A stretch of 64,000 bases of DNA from Afipia sp. GAS231 (GCF_900103365.1 NZ_LT629703.1:1240001-1304000); one strand, 5' to 3'; positions 17,879 through 26,188 are shown, numbered from the stretch's first letter. Notes: generated by a model not told the origin, from the letters alone. Translations and numbers: made by a program.

Positions 17879-18658
17879 TCAGAACAGGCCCGGCAAAAAC
17901 ATCGCGACGCGCGCGCGGTATTGCCGGTAGCGATCGCCGAAGAAGGCCAGGAGATCGCGCTCCTCCAGCCAGATCCCGGCGCAGATATAGAAGGTCATGA
18001 CGGCGGCGAACAGCAGATGCCCCGCCGTCATCGAAGGTGTCGCCCAGAAGGCGAGGATGAATCCGAGATAGAGCGGGTGGCGGACGAAGCGATACAGTCC
18101 GGGCGTTTTGAAGGCGACCACTGAGGTGACGCGGCCGGCGAAGTTCAGCACCTTCTGCTTTCGCTCCAGCAGCTTGAAATGGCCGGTCAGGAAGGTGCCA
18201 AGCACGATCAGCCAGCCGAGCGCCGACACCGACCGGATCGCCGCGATCGCCCGCGGATCGGCCGCCTGCCACACCGATGCCGGCAACGGCTGCCACGCCG
18301 CAAACAACAGGATCAAAACCAGGCTGGCGCACAGCACGTAGGTCGCCCGCTCGACCAGCGGCGGCACATGGCCCGTCAGGACGCGCTTTAAGCCGCGCCG
18401 CGCCATGCCGCTGTGCTGCGCCAAGAACAGGCCGAGCAATTGCAGGTCGATGCAAAGCGCGACCGACGGCGGCCACACCGTGCCGGTGTCGATATTCTTG
18501 GGAACGACGGCGCCGCTGACGAAACCGACGGCATAAAGCAGCGTGGCGAGAAAGATCGCATAGACGACGACGCCGTAGCCGATGCCGAGAAGCCGTCCAA
18601 AACTTCCCGGCGCCAGCCAACGCGTCCCTGATGACCGATGGTCGACGGTGATGGTCAC
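17879..18658 (-). CDS. mddA: Methanethiol S-methyltransferase MddA-type membrane protein
   Basis: This 259-residue polytopic protein resembles isoprenylcysteine carboxyl methyltransferases. It has GLFLAQHSGMARRGLKRVLT, PPLVERATYVLCASLVLILL and the C-terminal SAM-binding signature GLYRFVRHPLYLGFILAFWA followed by WLEERDL. This combination is that of MddA, which methylates methanethiol to dimethyl sulfide with SAM; the pathway is known in Pseudomonas and some Bradyrhizobium. Five or six membrane segments are visible. A NnrU-like or other isoprenylcysteine-type methyltransferase is the alternative. It forms no obvious operon. Confidence 0.75.
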   Translation of the reverse strand: MTITVDHRSSGTRWLAPGSFGRLLGIGYGVVVYAIFLATLLYAVGFVSGAVVPKNIDTGTVWPPSVALCIDLQLLGLFLAQHSGMARRGLKRVLTGHVPPLVERATYVLCASLVLILLFAAWQPLPASVWQAADPRAIAAIRSVSALGWLIVLGTFLTGHFKLLERKQKVLNFAGRVTSVVAFKTPGLYRFVRHPLYLGFILAFWATPSMTAGHLLFAAVMTFYICAGIWLEERDLLAFFGDRYRQYRARVAMFLPGLF

Positions 18659-18746
18659 GTGATTTTCCAGTCAGGTTTGGACTTAAGGGAATTCGGACGG
18701 GGCCGACGCGCAGCGCGCCGCGCCCTCGCCTATCTTTGGCCCTCGC

Positions 18747-18983
18747 CTACCTGCTGTACCCGAACGTCGGATCGACGACGCCGTGGACGGCCGCCTCGAT
18801 CTGGCTGCGCGCGATGCCGATATCGCGCAGCGCACGGTCGTCCATTTGCCGCAGCGTTTTGACCGCTTCCCGACGCGCCCAATAGACCACGACGCCGTTC
18901 GCCCAGCTTCCGAGCAGACGGGCCAATCCGGCCGACCAACGCTGGGATGCAGGTTGGCCTGCGGCTGAGGAAATCATGGTCAT
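18747..18983 (-). CDS. DUF1127 small protein
   Basis: The 78-residue protein ends with the DUF1127 motif: WARREAVKTLRQMDDRALRD followed by IGIARSQIEAAV. These short Arg-rich proteins are common in alphaproteobacteria; some affect phosphate and carbon metabolism or RNA turnover, and many respond to stress. The start at 18983 has GGAG 6 bases upstream. The gene is divergent from the MocR regulator at 19189 across a repeat-rich operator region, so it may be under that regulator's control. Confidence 0.82.
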   Translation of the reverse strand: MTMISSAAGQPASQRWSAGLARLLGSWANGVVVYWARREAVKTLRQMDDRALRDIGIARSQIEAAVHGVVDPTFGYSR

Positions 18984-19045
18984 GGGTCTTCTCCGTTGCT
19001 TCTGCGCGGCAAGGCGCTGCCGCCGGCGCCCCCGCTGCAAGCAGC

Positions 19046-19188
19046 GATTGCACCTATTGTGATGCCTGATTGCTCGCACCCCCTCGGTGCGATTGTTCGC
19101 ACCCCCTCGGTGCAATCATGGACTTGATAGTGTTTAAATGATCCGATACATTCCTCGGTGCAAGTAAAACATTGCTCTCGGTGCAATA
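19046..19188. promoter_or_regulatory. Tandem-repeat operator between DUF1127 and MocR genes
   Basis: Two adjacent 23-base direct repeats (19071-19093 and 19094-19116, 21 of 23 positions identical) each contain the inverted pair GCACC-CCCTC-GGTGC. Two further CTCGGTGC half-sites follow at 19154-19161 and 19177-19184, the last ending 5 bases before the ATG of the MocR gene, and a GATTGCACC is at 19046-19054. MocR-type regulators bind direct repeats, so this is probably an autoregulatory operator also acting on the divergent DUF1127 gene. Confidence 0.65.
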
Positions 19189-20529
19189 ATGTCCAAGTTC
19201 GAATATCTGAAGCTTGCCGATACCGTCGCCGTCGAAATCGCCTCCGGCACGCTCAAGCCCGGCGACCGGCTGCCGCCGCAGCGCAGCTTCGCCTATCAGC
19301 GCAAGATCGCGGTCTCGACCGCGAGCCGGGTCTACACCGAGCTGCTGCGCCGGGGGCTTGTGGTCGGCGAAGTTGGGCGCGGCACCTTCGTGTCCGGCGA
19401 AACCCGCCGCGGCGTCTCCTCGCTGACCGAACCGCGCGGCCAGCGCATCGACCTCGAGGTCAATTATCCGCTGCTGCCGACGCAATCAGCGATGATCGCG
19501 CGATCGCTCGAAGGGCTGGAGCGGCCGGAAGCCCTCGATGTCGCGCTCCGGCAGACCAGCATTACCGGCACGCTGGCGGCGCGAAACATTTCGGCCGAGT
19601 TTCTCGCCCGCGGCGACTGGTCGCCGGGCGCCGACCAGTTCGTCTTCACCGCCAACGGCCGGCAATGCATCGCCGCAGCCCTTGCGGCGGTGGTGCCGAG
19701 CGGCGGCCGCTGCGGCGTCGAAGCGCTGACCTATCCCTTCATCAAGGACATTGCCGCCCGCCTCGGCGTCACGCTGGTGCCGCTGGCGATGGATGAAGAA
19801 GGCGTTCGACCGGACGCCATTCAGAAAGCCCACCGCGAGGCGCATCTGTCGGCGCTGTACATCCAGCCGACGATACAAAATCCGCTGGGCATGACGATGC
19901 CGCCGGCCCGTCGCGCCGACCTGGTGCGCGTCGTCGAGAAGCTCGGCCTGCCTGTTATCGAGGACACCGTCTACAGCTTCCTCGGCGACGATGCGCCGCT
20001 GGCCGCGCTGGCGCCCGATAGCTGTATCGTGCTCGACAGCCTGTCGAAGAAAGTGGCGCCGGGACTGGCGATCGGCTTCATCGTTTCGCCGCCGCGGTTG
20101 CGCGAACGCATCATGGCCTCGGTGCGGTCAGGCGGATGGACGGCTTCCGGTTTTGCGTTGACGGCCGGAATACGGATGATGGGCGACGGCACGGTTTCCG
20201 AGCTGGTCCGGCTGAAGCGGATCGACGCGGCACGACGCCAGCAGATGGCGGCAAAGCATCTTGCCGGTTTCGAAGTCCAGGCCAACATCCAGTCCTATCA
20301 CCTGTGGCTGACCCTGCCGCCGCACTGGCGTTCGCAGACCTTCGTCGCGGCCGCCGCCCGCCGCGACATCGCATTGACGCCGTCGACCACCTTCGCCGTG
20401 GCGCCCGGGCATGCTCCGAACGCCGTTCGGCTGGCGCTCGGCGCCCCCTCTAGCGAACAGCTCGATAGCGCGCTGCGCACCCTGGGGGGACTTCTGACCG
20501 AGAAGGAAGATTTCGACACGACTGAGTGA
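19189..20529 (+). CDS. MocR-type transcriptional regulator (GntR-aminotransferase fusion)
   Basis: The 446-residue protein begins with a GntR winged-helix domain (VEIASGTLKPGDRLPPQRSF to RGTFVSGETR, about residues 12-75). It continues as a fold-type-I aminotransferase-like domain with YIQPTIQNPLGMTMPPARRA and the PLP lysine in VLDSLSKKVAPGLAIGF. MocR proteins sense PLP or amino compounds and control nearby metabolism. The ATG at 19189 directly follows an operator-like half-site. The target is not obvious, because no transporter or aminotransferase neighbours it; the divergent DUF1127 gene is the best candidate. Confidence 0.9.
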   Translation: MSKFEYLKLADTVAVEIASGTLKPGDRLPPQRSFAYQRKIAVSTASRVYTELLRRGLVVGEVGRGTFVSGETRRGVSSLTEPRGQRIDLEVNYPLLPTQSAMIARSLEGLERPEALDVALRQTSITGTLAARNISAEFLARGDWSPGADQFVFTANGRQCIAAALAAVVPSGGRCGVEALTYPFIKDIAARLGVTLVPLAMDEEGVRPDAIQKAHREAHLSALYIQPTIQNPLGMTMPPARRADLVRVVEKLGLPVIEDTVYSFLGDDAPLAALAPDSCIVLDSLSKKVAPGLAIGFIVSPPRLRERIMASVRSGGWTASGFALTAGIRMMGDGTVSELVRLKRIDAARRQQMAAKHLAGFEVQANIQSYHLWLTLPPHWRSQTFVAAAARRDIALTPSTTFAVAPGHAPNAVRLALGAPSSEQLDSALRTLGGLLTEKEDFDTTE

Positions 20530-20545
20530 AGCATCGGCGCGCCTC

Positions 20546-20632
20546 CCGTCATTGCGAGGAGCGAAGCGACGAAGCAATCCATTCTTTCTTTGCGCGGCAA
20601 GATGGATTGCTTCGCTTCGCTCGCAATGACGG
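20546..20632. repeat. Long inverted repeat, copy 1
   Basis: An imperfect palindrome of about 87 bases has arms starting CGTCATTGCGAGGAGCGAAG and ending TTCGCTCGCAATGACGG, with internal GCAATCCAT/ATGGATTGC. A second copy is at 53707-53786. It lies in the spacer between the convergent MocR and YdcF genes, where it may also act as a terminator. Confidence 0.75.
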
Positions 20633-20659
20633 AACAGGGGATATCCGCTCGCTTAAAGC

Positions 20660-21346
20660 TTATCGGCCCCGGGGCCACTCCGCGATAAAACCCCTGGCCT
20701 TGTAAGGCTCGATCTTGTCCCACTCAGAGAGCATGCGGCGGCGGAATTCGGGATCGGTGTGCCAGAGCGACCGCGGCGTCGCAAAACTGTCGACCATGAC
20801 AAGCATCTTCTCGACCTCCGGCCAGTGGCGATGCAGCGTCATCGGATAACGGCGCGCGGTCCAGGTATTGCCGAGACAGATCACATTGCGGATATTTTTC
20901 AAACCGATCGCGGCATCGATGATCGGCAGCGAGAAGATGACGTTCTCGCCGGTGTTCATCGCGCAATCCTCTCGCAAAATGATGTTGGCGGGAATGCCGC
21001 GCGCGATCATCGCTTCCGTAATGATCTCGCATTCCGAACGTCTTGACCCCGGCGTAATCCCGCCGCTGACGATGGCCCAGCGAAAATAACCGCCGCGCCA
21101 GAGTCTTGCGGCTTCCGCGACGCGCTCGTCGACGTCCAGGCGGGTGCCGAACACGAACAACAGATCGGCCTGCTGCAACGGGGTGTGGATTAGATGCCGC
21201 GCATTGATCGCGGCAATTTCGTCGTCGGTCGGCAGTCGTCCGCTTCGGTCGGCCACGGCAGCTCGTCTGGTATCTGCAAAATGCGCGGCTACGATGCCGC
21301 GCATCGCGCGGCCGGCGAAGTCACGTTTCATTGCGCTTGATATCAC
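20660..21346 (-). CDS. YdcF/SanA-like DUF218 protein
   Basis: The 228-residue protein has the DUF218 pattern: ADLLFVFGTRLDVDERVAEA, WAIVSGGITPG, ECEIITEAMIARGIPANIIL and CLGNTWTARRYPMTL. YdcF proteins bind SAM in E. coli and related proteins affect the cell envelope; no activity can be assigned here. No signal peptide is visible. The start may be the GTG at 21346 (GGGA upstream) or an ATG five codons later at 21331, which has no visible ribosome site. Confidence 0.75.
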   Translation of the reverse strand: MISSAMKRDFAGRAMRGIVAAHFADTRRAAVADRSGRLPTDDEIAAINARHLIHTPLQQADLLFVFGTRLDVDERVAEAARLWRGGYFRWAIVSGGITPGSRRSECEIITEAMIARGIPANIILREDCAMNTGENVIFSLPIIDAAIGLKNIRNVICLGNTWTARRYPMTLHRHWPEVEKMLVMVDSFATPRSLWHTDPEFRRRMLSEWDKIEPYKARGFIAEWPRGR

Positions 21347-21367
21347 TTGTCCCGGACACGCACTTTG

Positions 21368-21973
21368 CTACGGCAGCAGCGCGTCGGGAAGCGCGTCGAA
21401 CGAGTAGCTGCGCGGCCGGTTGCGTCTGACGAAGCCGCCGATCTGCCAGGTGAACAGCACGGCGAACCCGACCAGAAACAGCGCACCGGTGAATTCGAAG
21501 GTCGCAAGCGCGCGGACCAGGAGTCCGATCATCGCGATCGCGAGCAACGCCAGCAGCACCAGCGCGACGGCATAGGTGTTCGGCCCGATACCGCCGATCA
21601 GCCTGGCCTTGCTGCCGGCATCGTCCATGCGGCGGTGCAATTCGACGATGAAGGCGCGGTAGCCGTGGTCCTGCGGCGTCATCAGCGAGACCGTCTGCCA
21701 GGTGGTCGAGAGAATGGCGATCCTGCCGCCGCCGACGTTTTCGATATCGGCGCGGAAGCGGCGCGCCTGCATCGACACCGGCCGAAACGACAGACGGACC
21801 GACGCGATTTCGCCATAGGGCCAGACGCCGGACCTGCCGCCGACCCGCCACGACAGGCCGGTATCGGTCAGCTCGAATTCATGCGCCGATCCGATCAGCG
21901 AGGCCTTGTAGGCATAGCGGGTCTCGGGCGCGCCCTCGCCTGCTGCCGTCCGGTTCGGAAGTGAGGTTGGCAA
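21368..21973 (-). CDS. Membrane protein of unknown function
   Basis: The 201-residue protein has a beta-rich N-terminal half with GLSWRVGGRSGVWPYGEIAS, which looks like a PH-like membrane-associated domain, and two hydrophobic segments (about residues 130-152 and 158-178). The start is uncertain: the frame opens with TTG at 21973, preceded by GGGG. It shares orientation with the YdcF gene after a 21-base gap, so the two may be co-transcribed. Confidence 0.55.
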   Translation of the reverse strand: MPTSLPNRTAAGEGAPETRYAYKASLIGSAHEFELTDTGLSWRVGGRSGVWPYGEIASVRLSFRPVSMQARRFRADIENVGGGRIAILSTTWQTVSLMTPQDHGYRAFIVELHRRMDDAGSKARLIGGIGPNTYAVALVLLALLAIAMIGLLVRALATFEFTGALFLVGFAVLFTWQIGGFVRRNRPRSYSFDALPDALLP

Positions 21974-22042
21974 TATAAAAACCCCGTAGCGATCGCGCGG
22001 GCCCGCTTGCGCGGCGAGCCGGCTTTACCTTACAAGCGGGCC

Positions 22043-22477
22043 ATGGCCGAGACGACCTATTTTCCGCGCCGCCTGATCCTGGCCGGCGCCATGATATCCG
22101 GCGTGTTGCTGGCGCTTGCCGTACACATGCTGGGCGCGCGCTATGGCCTCGACCTCGGCGGCCTGTGGCGATCCGACACCCACGAATTCATGCCCGCGGG
22201 CGCGGCCGTCGCGTGGTGGCTGATCGCGACCGTCGGTTTCTCCGGCGGCTATTTCACCGCCAACCTGATGGACAGCGCGGTATCCGGCCAAATTCCGCAG
22301 CGGATACGGCAGTTCCTGGTCGCCGTCGGCGTGCTGATCCTGGCCGGTGCCGGACAGGCCGCTTCCGCGCCGAGTCCGATCCCGACCATATCCGGCGTGC
22401 TCGCCGGCCTCGCGGCACTGTGCCTCGGCGCGGTGATGGCGTTCTGCGGCGCGCATTTCTCGCTGCGCAAGGTTTGA
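22043..22477 (+). CDS. Small polytopic membrane protein of unknown function
   Basis: The 144-residue protein starts MAETTYFPRRLILAGAMISG and has four hydrophobic segments, the last ending LGAVMAFCGAHFSLRKV. The ATG at 22043 is preferred over an in-frame TTG at 22007. No family is recognised. It is divergent from the membrane protein at 21368. The 256 bases that follow (22478-22733) contain no gene I can support. Confidence 0.55.
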   Translation: MAETTYFPRRLILAGAMISGVLLALAVHMLGARYGLDLGGLWRSDTHEFMPAGAAVAWWLIATVGFSGGYFTANLMDSAVSGQIPQRIRQFLVAVGVLILAGAGQAASAPSPIPTISGVLAGLAALCLGAVMAFCGAHFSLRKV

Positions 22478-22733
22478 AGCCGGGGCACTGGCCCGGAGCC
22501 CGAGACTTATAGACCGGGTTGCCCGCTTTCGAGGAGCGTCGACACGCAGCGACGGCCTGGGAATGTCGGCTTATGACTCAAAGCTGGCATGGGGCACTCT
22601 TTCAGCGACCGCAACAGACCTGGAATTCGACGACAAGAAGCGGAGTTTGGCCGACGAGGATCAGACGTAGACGCTCCCTCGGTCACTGGCGACGCCAGCG
22701 ACCTTCCAAGAGTCTGATCAAGGAGCCATACGA

Positions 22734-23183
22734 ATGAGCAAGGAAGAAGATAACAAGGCGGTTGTCGGCCGCTGGTTCACGGAATTCTGGGGCAAGACCG
22801 TCAACCTCGGAGTCATCGACGAGATCGCCGCGCCCGACATGCTGTTGAAATATTCGCTGCACGAGCCACGCCGCGGACGCGACGACATTCGGGCGTTCAT
22901 GACCGATTTCCGGGCTGCATTTCCCGACCTCAATTTCTGGGGGACGACCGATCTCATCGCCGAGGGCGACTATGTCGTCGGTCAGTGGGAAGGCGGCGGC
23001 ACCCACACGGGGCCCGCTTTCAAGGACTTCCTGATCGGCGGCCTGCCGGCCGCCACCGGACGCAAGATGCACTTCACCGGCACCACCGTGCTGAAAGTCA
23101 TCAACGGCAAGATCGTCCAGGAAATCGGCCTCGACGATGGCGTCACCGCGCTGACACAGCTCGAATTGCTGAAGGCTGCGTAG
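22734..23183 (+). CDS. SnoaL-like / ester cyclase family protein
   Basis: The 149-residue NTF2-like protein has VVGRWFTEFWGKTVNLGVID, FMTDFRAAFPDLNFW, VVGQWEGGGTHTGPAFKDFL and a final VQEIGLDDGVTALTQLELL. This matches the SnoaL-like branch seen in polyketide cyclases and many uncharacterised soluble proteins. The family fold is clear and the activity is not. AAGGAGCC lies close to the ATG. A strong terminator follows at 23206-23237. A degenerate copy of the motif found upstream of ada occurs near 22625-22650. Confidence 0.75.
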   Translation: MSKEEDNKAVVGRWFTEFWGKTVNLGVIDEIAAPDMLLKYSLHEPRRGRDDIRAFMTDFRAAFPDLNFWGTTDLIAEGDYVVGQWEGGGTHTGPAFKDFLIGGLPAATGRKMHFTGTTVLKVINGKIVQEIGLDDGVTALTQLELLKAA

Positions 23184-23205
23184 TCGGCGAGAACTGCCAG
23201 CGCAC

Positions 23206-23240
23206 AGCGAGGCCCGCACCGATGTGCGGGCCTCGCTTGT
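23206..23240 (+). terminator. Terminator after the SnoaL-like gene
   Basis: A 14-base-pair perfect stem (23206-23219 with 23224-23237), loop CGAT, is followed by TGTATG. Its position 23 bases after the stop at 23183 fits intrinsic termination, although the T-tract is weak. Confidence 0.65.
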
Positions 23241-23305
23241 ATGATCGGCCTGGACCAGCCCGGGCATTGATCCCCGGCTCTGATTTGGCCCGTCGTGGTC
23301 TGTCC

Positions 23306-23332
23306 GGATTTGAAGGCAAGGACCGGAGTGCG
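23306..23332 (+). promoter_or_regulatory. Repeated upstream motif, copy at ada
   Basis: The motif GATTTGAAGGCAAG followed by GACCGGAGTGCG ends 50 bases before the ada ATG. Related copies end 53, 52 and 55 bases before three other start codons nearby (24899, 26189, and 26722 on the minus strand). The AAGGCAA/AAAGCAA core resembles Ada boxes, so Ada control is possible. Confidence 0.45.
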
Positions 23333-23382
23333 TCCTCGGAAATCGGGTGGCAACGTTGGCGATCCTGTGGCGCGATGCAATC

Positions 23383-24495
23383 ATGGATGTGAATCTCAAA
23401 AAGACCGGCAAAACGACACTGCTCTCCGTCGCGGCCGATCCGCGATGGGCGCGGATTCTTGCTCGCGACAGGACAGCGGATGGCGACTTCTGGTATTCGG
23501 TCGCAACGACCGGCGTCTACTGCCGGCCTTCATGTCCGTCACGCGCCGCGAATCCCGAGAATGTGCAGTTGCACGCCTCTCTGGAAAGCGCCAAGGCGAC
23601 CGGGTTCCGGCCGTGCCGACGCTGCAATCCGGACGGACTATCGATCGAGGCTGAGAATGCCGCACTTGTCGTCAAGGCATGCCGTCTCATCGAAGGGAAC
23701 GAGGAAGAGCCCTCGCTCGACGCGTTGGCTGACGCAGTCAGCTTGAGCCCCAGCTACTTCCACCGCATGTTCAAGGCAGCGACCGGCCTGACGCCCAAGG
23801 ACTATGCAACGGGCTATCGCGCCAACAAGGTTCGCGAAAGTCTCGTCGCGGGAAACAGCGTCACAGAGGCGATCTACGACGCCGGGTTCAATTCAAGCGG
23901 CCGCTTCTACGAAAAATCCACCGGCATGCTCGGCATGACGCCATCGCAATACCGCGCCGGTGGCGCCAATGAGGAGATCAGGTTTGCGGTGGGCCAGACT
24001 TTCCTGGGCGCTATTCTTGTCGCGTCGAGCACGAAGGGCGTTGCCGCGATCCTTTTGGGCGATGATGCGCAGGCGTTGCTCCGCAATCTGCAAGACCGCT
24101 TCCCAAGGGCTTGCCTGATTGGCGCCGACAAGGAATACGAGGCGATGGTCGCGCGCGTTGTCGGCTTCGTGGAAGCTCCGGAACTCGGCCTCGATCTGCC
24201 GCTCGACGTCCGAGGCACCGCCTTCCAGCAGCGCGTGTGGCAGGCGCTCCAGGAAATTCCGGTCGGCGCGACTGTCACCTATGCCGAACTCGCGCAGCGC
24301 ATAGGTGCTTCGAAGTCCGTGCGCGCGGTCGCCAGCGCTTGCGCGGCAAACAAGCTCGCTGTCGCCATTCCCTGCCACCGCGTGATCCGTACGGATGGTT
24401 CGGTTTCAGGTTATGCGTGGGGCGTCGAGCGAAAGCGTGCCCTGCTCGACCGTGAGGCATCGCAGAAAACCGACATCCCCGCCCGTAACTTCTGA
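23383..24495 (+). CDS. ada: Ada: methylphosphotriester and O6-methylguanine repair protein/regulator
   Basis: The 370-residue protein has all three Ada modules. The N-terminal zinc domain has four cysteines (C47 and C51 in YCRPSCPSR, C78 and C81 in PCRRCNPDG); the first accepts methyl from DNA phosphotriesters and switches Ada into an activator. An AraC-type helix-turn-helix follows (about 95-190, with SLSPSYFHRMFKAATGLTPK). The C-terminal alkyltransferase has the active-site IPCHRVI and FQQRVWQALQEIPVGATVTY. A GTG at 23347 would add 12 residues; ATG 23383 is preferred. It heads the alkylation-repair island. Confidence 0.92.
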   Translation: MDVNLKKTGKTTLLSVAADPRWARILARDRTADGDFWYSVATTGVYCRPSCPSRAANPENVQLHASLESAKATGFRPCRRCNPDGLSIEAENAALVVKACRLIEGNEEEPSLDALADAVSLSPSYFHRMFKAATGLTPKDYATGYRANKVRESLVAGNSVTEAIYDAGFNSSGRFYEKSTGMLGMTPSQYRAGGANEEIRFAVGQTFLGAILVASSTKGVAAILLGDDAQALLRNLQDRFPRACLIGADKEYEAMVARVVGFVEAPELGLDLPLDVRGTAFQQRVWQALQEIPVGATVTYAELAQRIGASKSVRAVASACAANKLAVAIPCHRVIRTDGSVSGYAWGVERKRALLDREASQKTDIPARNF

Positions 24496-24505
24496 GATCC
24501 GGCCG

Positions 24506-24748
24506 ATGGACTCTCGCACCGCACCGAACAAGCGCGATAAACCTGTGCGCGTCGACGCCACGTCCGATGCGATTGCTGCCCTGATGCAGCACGATCCCGC
24601 CAAGGTCAAAGTGATGCGCCATATCCGCAAACTCGTCGCGGACGGGTTTGCCGAGTGGCAAACGCTGGACGACGGGACCATCCGCCTGCGGCTGATGACG
24701 GGCGAGACGTACCTCCTTGGACCGGCCACGATCACGCGCATTGCGTGA
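24506..24748 (+). CDS. Small protein of unknown function downstream of ada
   Basis: The 80-residue hydrophilic protein starts 10 bases after the ada stop and is probably co-transcribed with it. It contains AALMQHDPAKVKVMRHIRKL and ends with a beta-like GTIRLRLMTGETYLLGPATI. No known family is recognised. The position suggests a role in, or co-regulation with, the alkylation response. Confidence 0.55.
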   Translation: MDSRTAPNKRDKPVRVDATSDAIAALMQHDPAKVKVMRHIRKLVADGFAEWQTLDDGTIRLRLMTGETYLLGPATITRIA

Positions 24749-24818
24749 TCGGTGAGACGCCACTCTTTGGTCGGTGCTTTCGGCATTTTTGTCCGTCAAC
24801 GGCCTGAAACTCTTTCTC

Positions 24819-24845
24819 GATTTGAAAGCAAGCATCGGAGTTTGG
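24819..24845 (+). promoter_or_regulatory. Repeated upstream motif, copy at ogt
   Basis: GATTTGAAAGCAAG followed by CATCGGAGTTTGG ends 53 bases before the ogt ATG. It is the copy closest to a classical Ada box (AAAGCAA). Confidence 0.45.
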
Positions 24846-24898
24846 CGTCGCGCGCTCCTGGGTACGTTCGGTCATGAGGAAAGATGAGGAGACGATTC

Positions 24899-25459
24899 AT
24901 GAATCTCGTGACACACGCCGAGCCCTCGGCAGACCCAGCCACCACCTCCGCCAACGTTCTCTTCCACGCGACCGGCGATTGCGCGTTCGGCACGATTCTG
25001 ATCGCCCGCAGCATGGAGGGGGTTTGCGCCATCCTCCTCGGTGATGACGCTCGCGCACTGGAAGACGATCTGGCGAGACGCTTCCCGCACGCCACGCTCG
25101 TACCGAACGAGGCGATGGTTCGCGACGACCTGGCGAAGACGGCACGCTACGCCGACAAGCCCTCCGAGGGGCTCGATCTCACGCTCGATATGCGCGGCAC
25201 TCCGATCCAGCGCCGCGTCTGGAACGCGATTCGTTCAATTCCGCCCGGCAAGACCAAGAGCTACATGCAGGTGGCGCGCCTGATCAACACCGCCTATCCC
25301 CAAGTCACCGCCCGCATCGTAGCGAACGCCTGCGCGACCAATCCGCTCGCGCTCGTCATCCCCTGTCATCGCGTCATTCGCGCCGACGGCGAACTCGCCG
25401 GCTATCGCTGGGGTCTCGAGCGCAAGCGCGAATTGCTCGAAAAGGAAGCCATAGCATGA
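24899..25459 (+). CDS. ogt: Methylated-DNA-protein cysteine methyltransferase (Ogt type)
   Basis: The 186-residue stand-alone O6-alkylguanine-DNA alkyltransferase has the acceptor cysteine in LVIPCHRVIRADGELAGYRW and the DNA-binding IQRRVWNAIRSIPPGKTKSY. It repairs O6-methylguanine by irreversible transfer to that cysteine. It resembles the C-terminal half of Ada only 400 bases upstream, so the island encodes two such activities. GGAG 7 bases upstream fixes the start at 24899, not 24884. It has its own copy of the repeated upstream motif. Confidence 0.92.
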   Translation: MNLVTHAEPSADPATTSANVLFHATGDCAFGTILIARSMEGVCAILLGDDARALEDDLARRFPHATLVPNEAMVRDDLAKTARYADKPSEGLDLTLDMRGTPIQRRVWNAIRSIPPGKTKSYMQVARLINTAYPQVTARIVANACATNPLALVIPCHRVIRADGELAGYRWGLERKRELLEKEAIA

Positions 25460-25493
25460 GGCGCGTGGCCGCTTGGCGAGAAAGCAGGACGTG

Positions 25494-25985
25494 ATGAAAC
25501 TAGCCAGGATAACGGATGAGGTCATCGGGCTCGTCGTAACCCTTTCCGATGGACCGCATATCGTCGACATCGCGAAAAGCGTGGGCGTCTTTGCGCCGTA
25601 CGATCCGCTCTCGAACGGTCTCTTGAACGGCGCGTTCAAGGATGGTGGTGACTGGCCGTCGATCATCAAGCACTGGGCGCATTTGCAGTGGCCACTCAAG
25701 CGGCTTGCCCTCATCGCGGAAACCTGCCCGGACCATCCGGGCCTGGTCATTCAACCGCTTGTCGATCGGAACTTGCATGGCGAGTCCTCCGATCCGATCG
25801 TCGCCATCGACATCACGGACATGAAGCCCCGCGAGGAACGGGATCCGACTGGGCGGCGTGCCATGGAGCGGCAATTCGTGATGCCGCCTCAGGACGCGAT
25901 TGAAGCGGACTCGGCTGCCACACCAGAGACGGCTCACATCATCGGCTTCACGCGCCCCAACCGGGATGGGTCTTCGAAACGGTGA
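25494..25985 (+). CDS. Hypothetical protein with FAH-N-terminal-like start
   Basis: The 163-residue protein begins MKLARITDEVIGLVVTLSDG followed by PHIVDIAKS, reminiscent of the N-terminal domain of fumarylacetoacetate hydrolase family proteins, but no FAH catalytic domain follows. The rest (WPLKRLALIAETCPDHPGLV, then an acidic and polar tail) is unfamiliar. AGGA lies 5-6 bases before the ATG. It starts 34 bases after ogt on the same strand, so it may belong to the repair operon. Possibly a truncated FAH relative. Confidence 0.5.
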   Translation: MKLARITDEVIGLVVTLSDGPHIVDIAKSVGVFAPYDPLSNGLLNGAFKDGGDWPSIIKHWAHLQWPLKRLALIAETCPDHPGLVIQPLVDRNLHGESSDPIVAIDITDMKPREERDPTGRRAMERQFVMPPQDAIEADSAATPETAHIIGFTRPNRDGSSKR

Positions 25986-25997
25986 CGCCTCGTTTTC

Positions 25998-26023
25998 AAA
26001 TTTGAAAGCAGGAACCGGATCCG
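25998..26023 (+). repeat. Repeated upstream motif, isolated copy
   Basis: AAATTTGAAAGCAGGAACCG followed by GATCCG is another copy of the ada/ogt motif. It does not directly precede a start codon, being 165 bases before the ATG at 26189, which has its own copy. Confidence 0.5.
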
Positions 26024-26108
26024 CTGCGCCACCACAGGCTCTTACCGTTCCGTCACGAAGCCGCGCTCCGCTTCCTCGCCTTGAATTCAACGGGACGCGG
26101 GAAAGCAC

Positions 26109-26136
26109 CGGTTTGAAGGCATGAAACGGAGTGGCG
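26109..26136 (+). promoter_or_regulatory. Repeated upstream motif, copy at 26189 gene
   Basis: CGGTTTGAAGGCATGAAACG followed by GAGTGGCG ends 52 bases before the ATG at 26189, the same distance as at ada and ogt. Confidence 0.4.
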
Positions 26137-26188
26137 GAGCAGCGTTCACCGTCCAACCTTGCAATACAGGAATATCGGAGTGAAGTGC

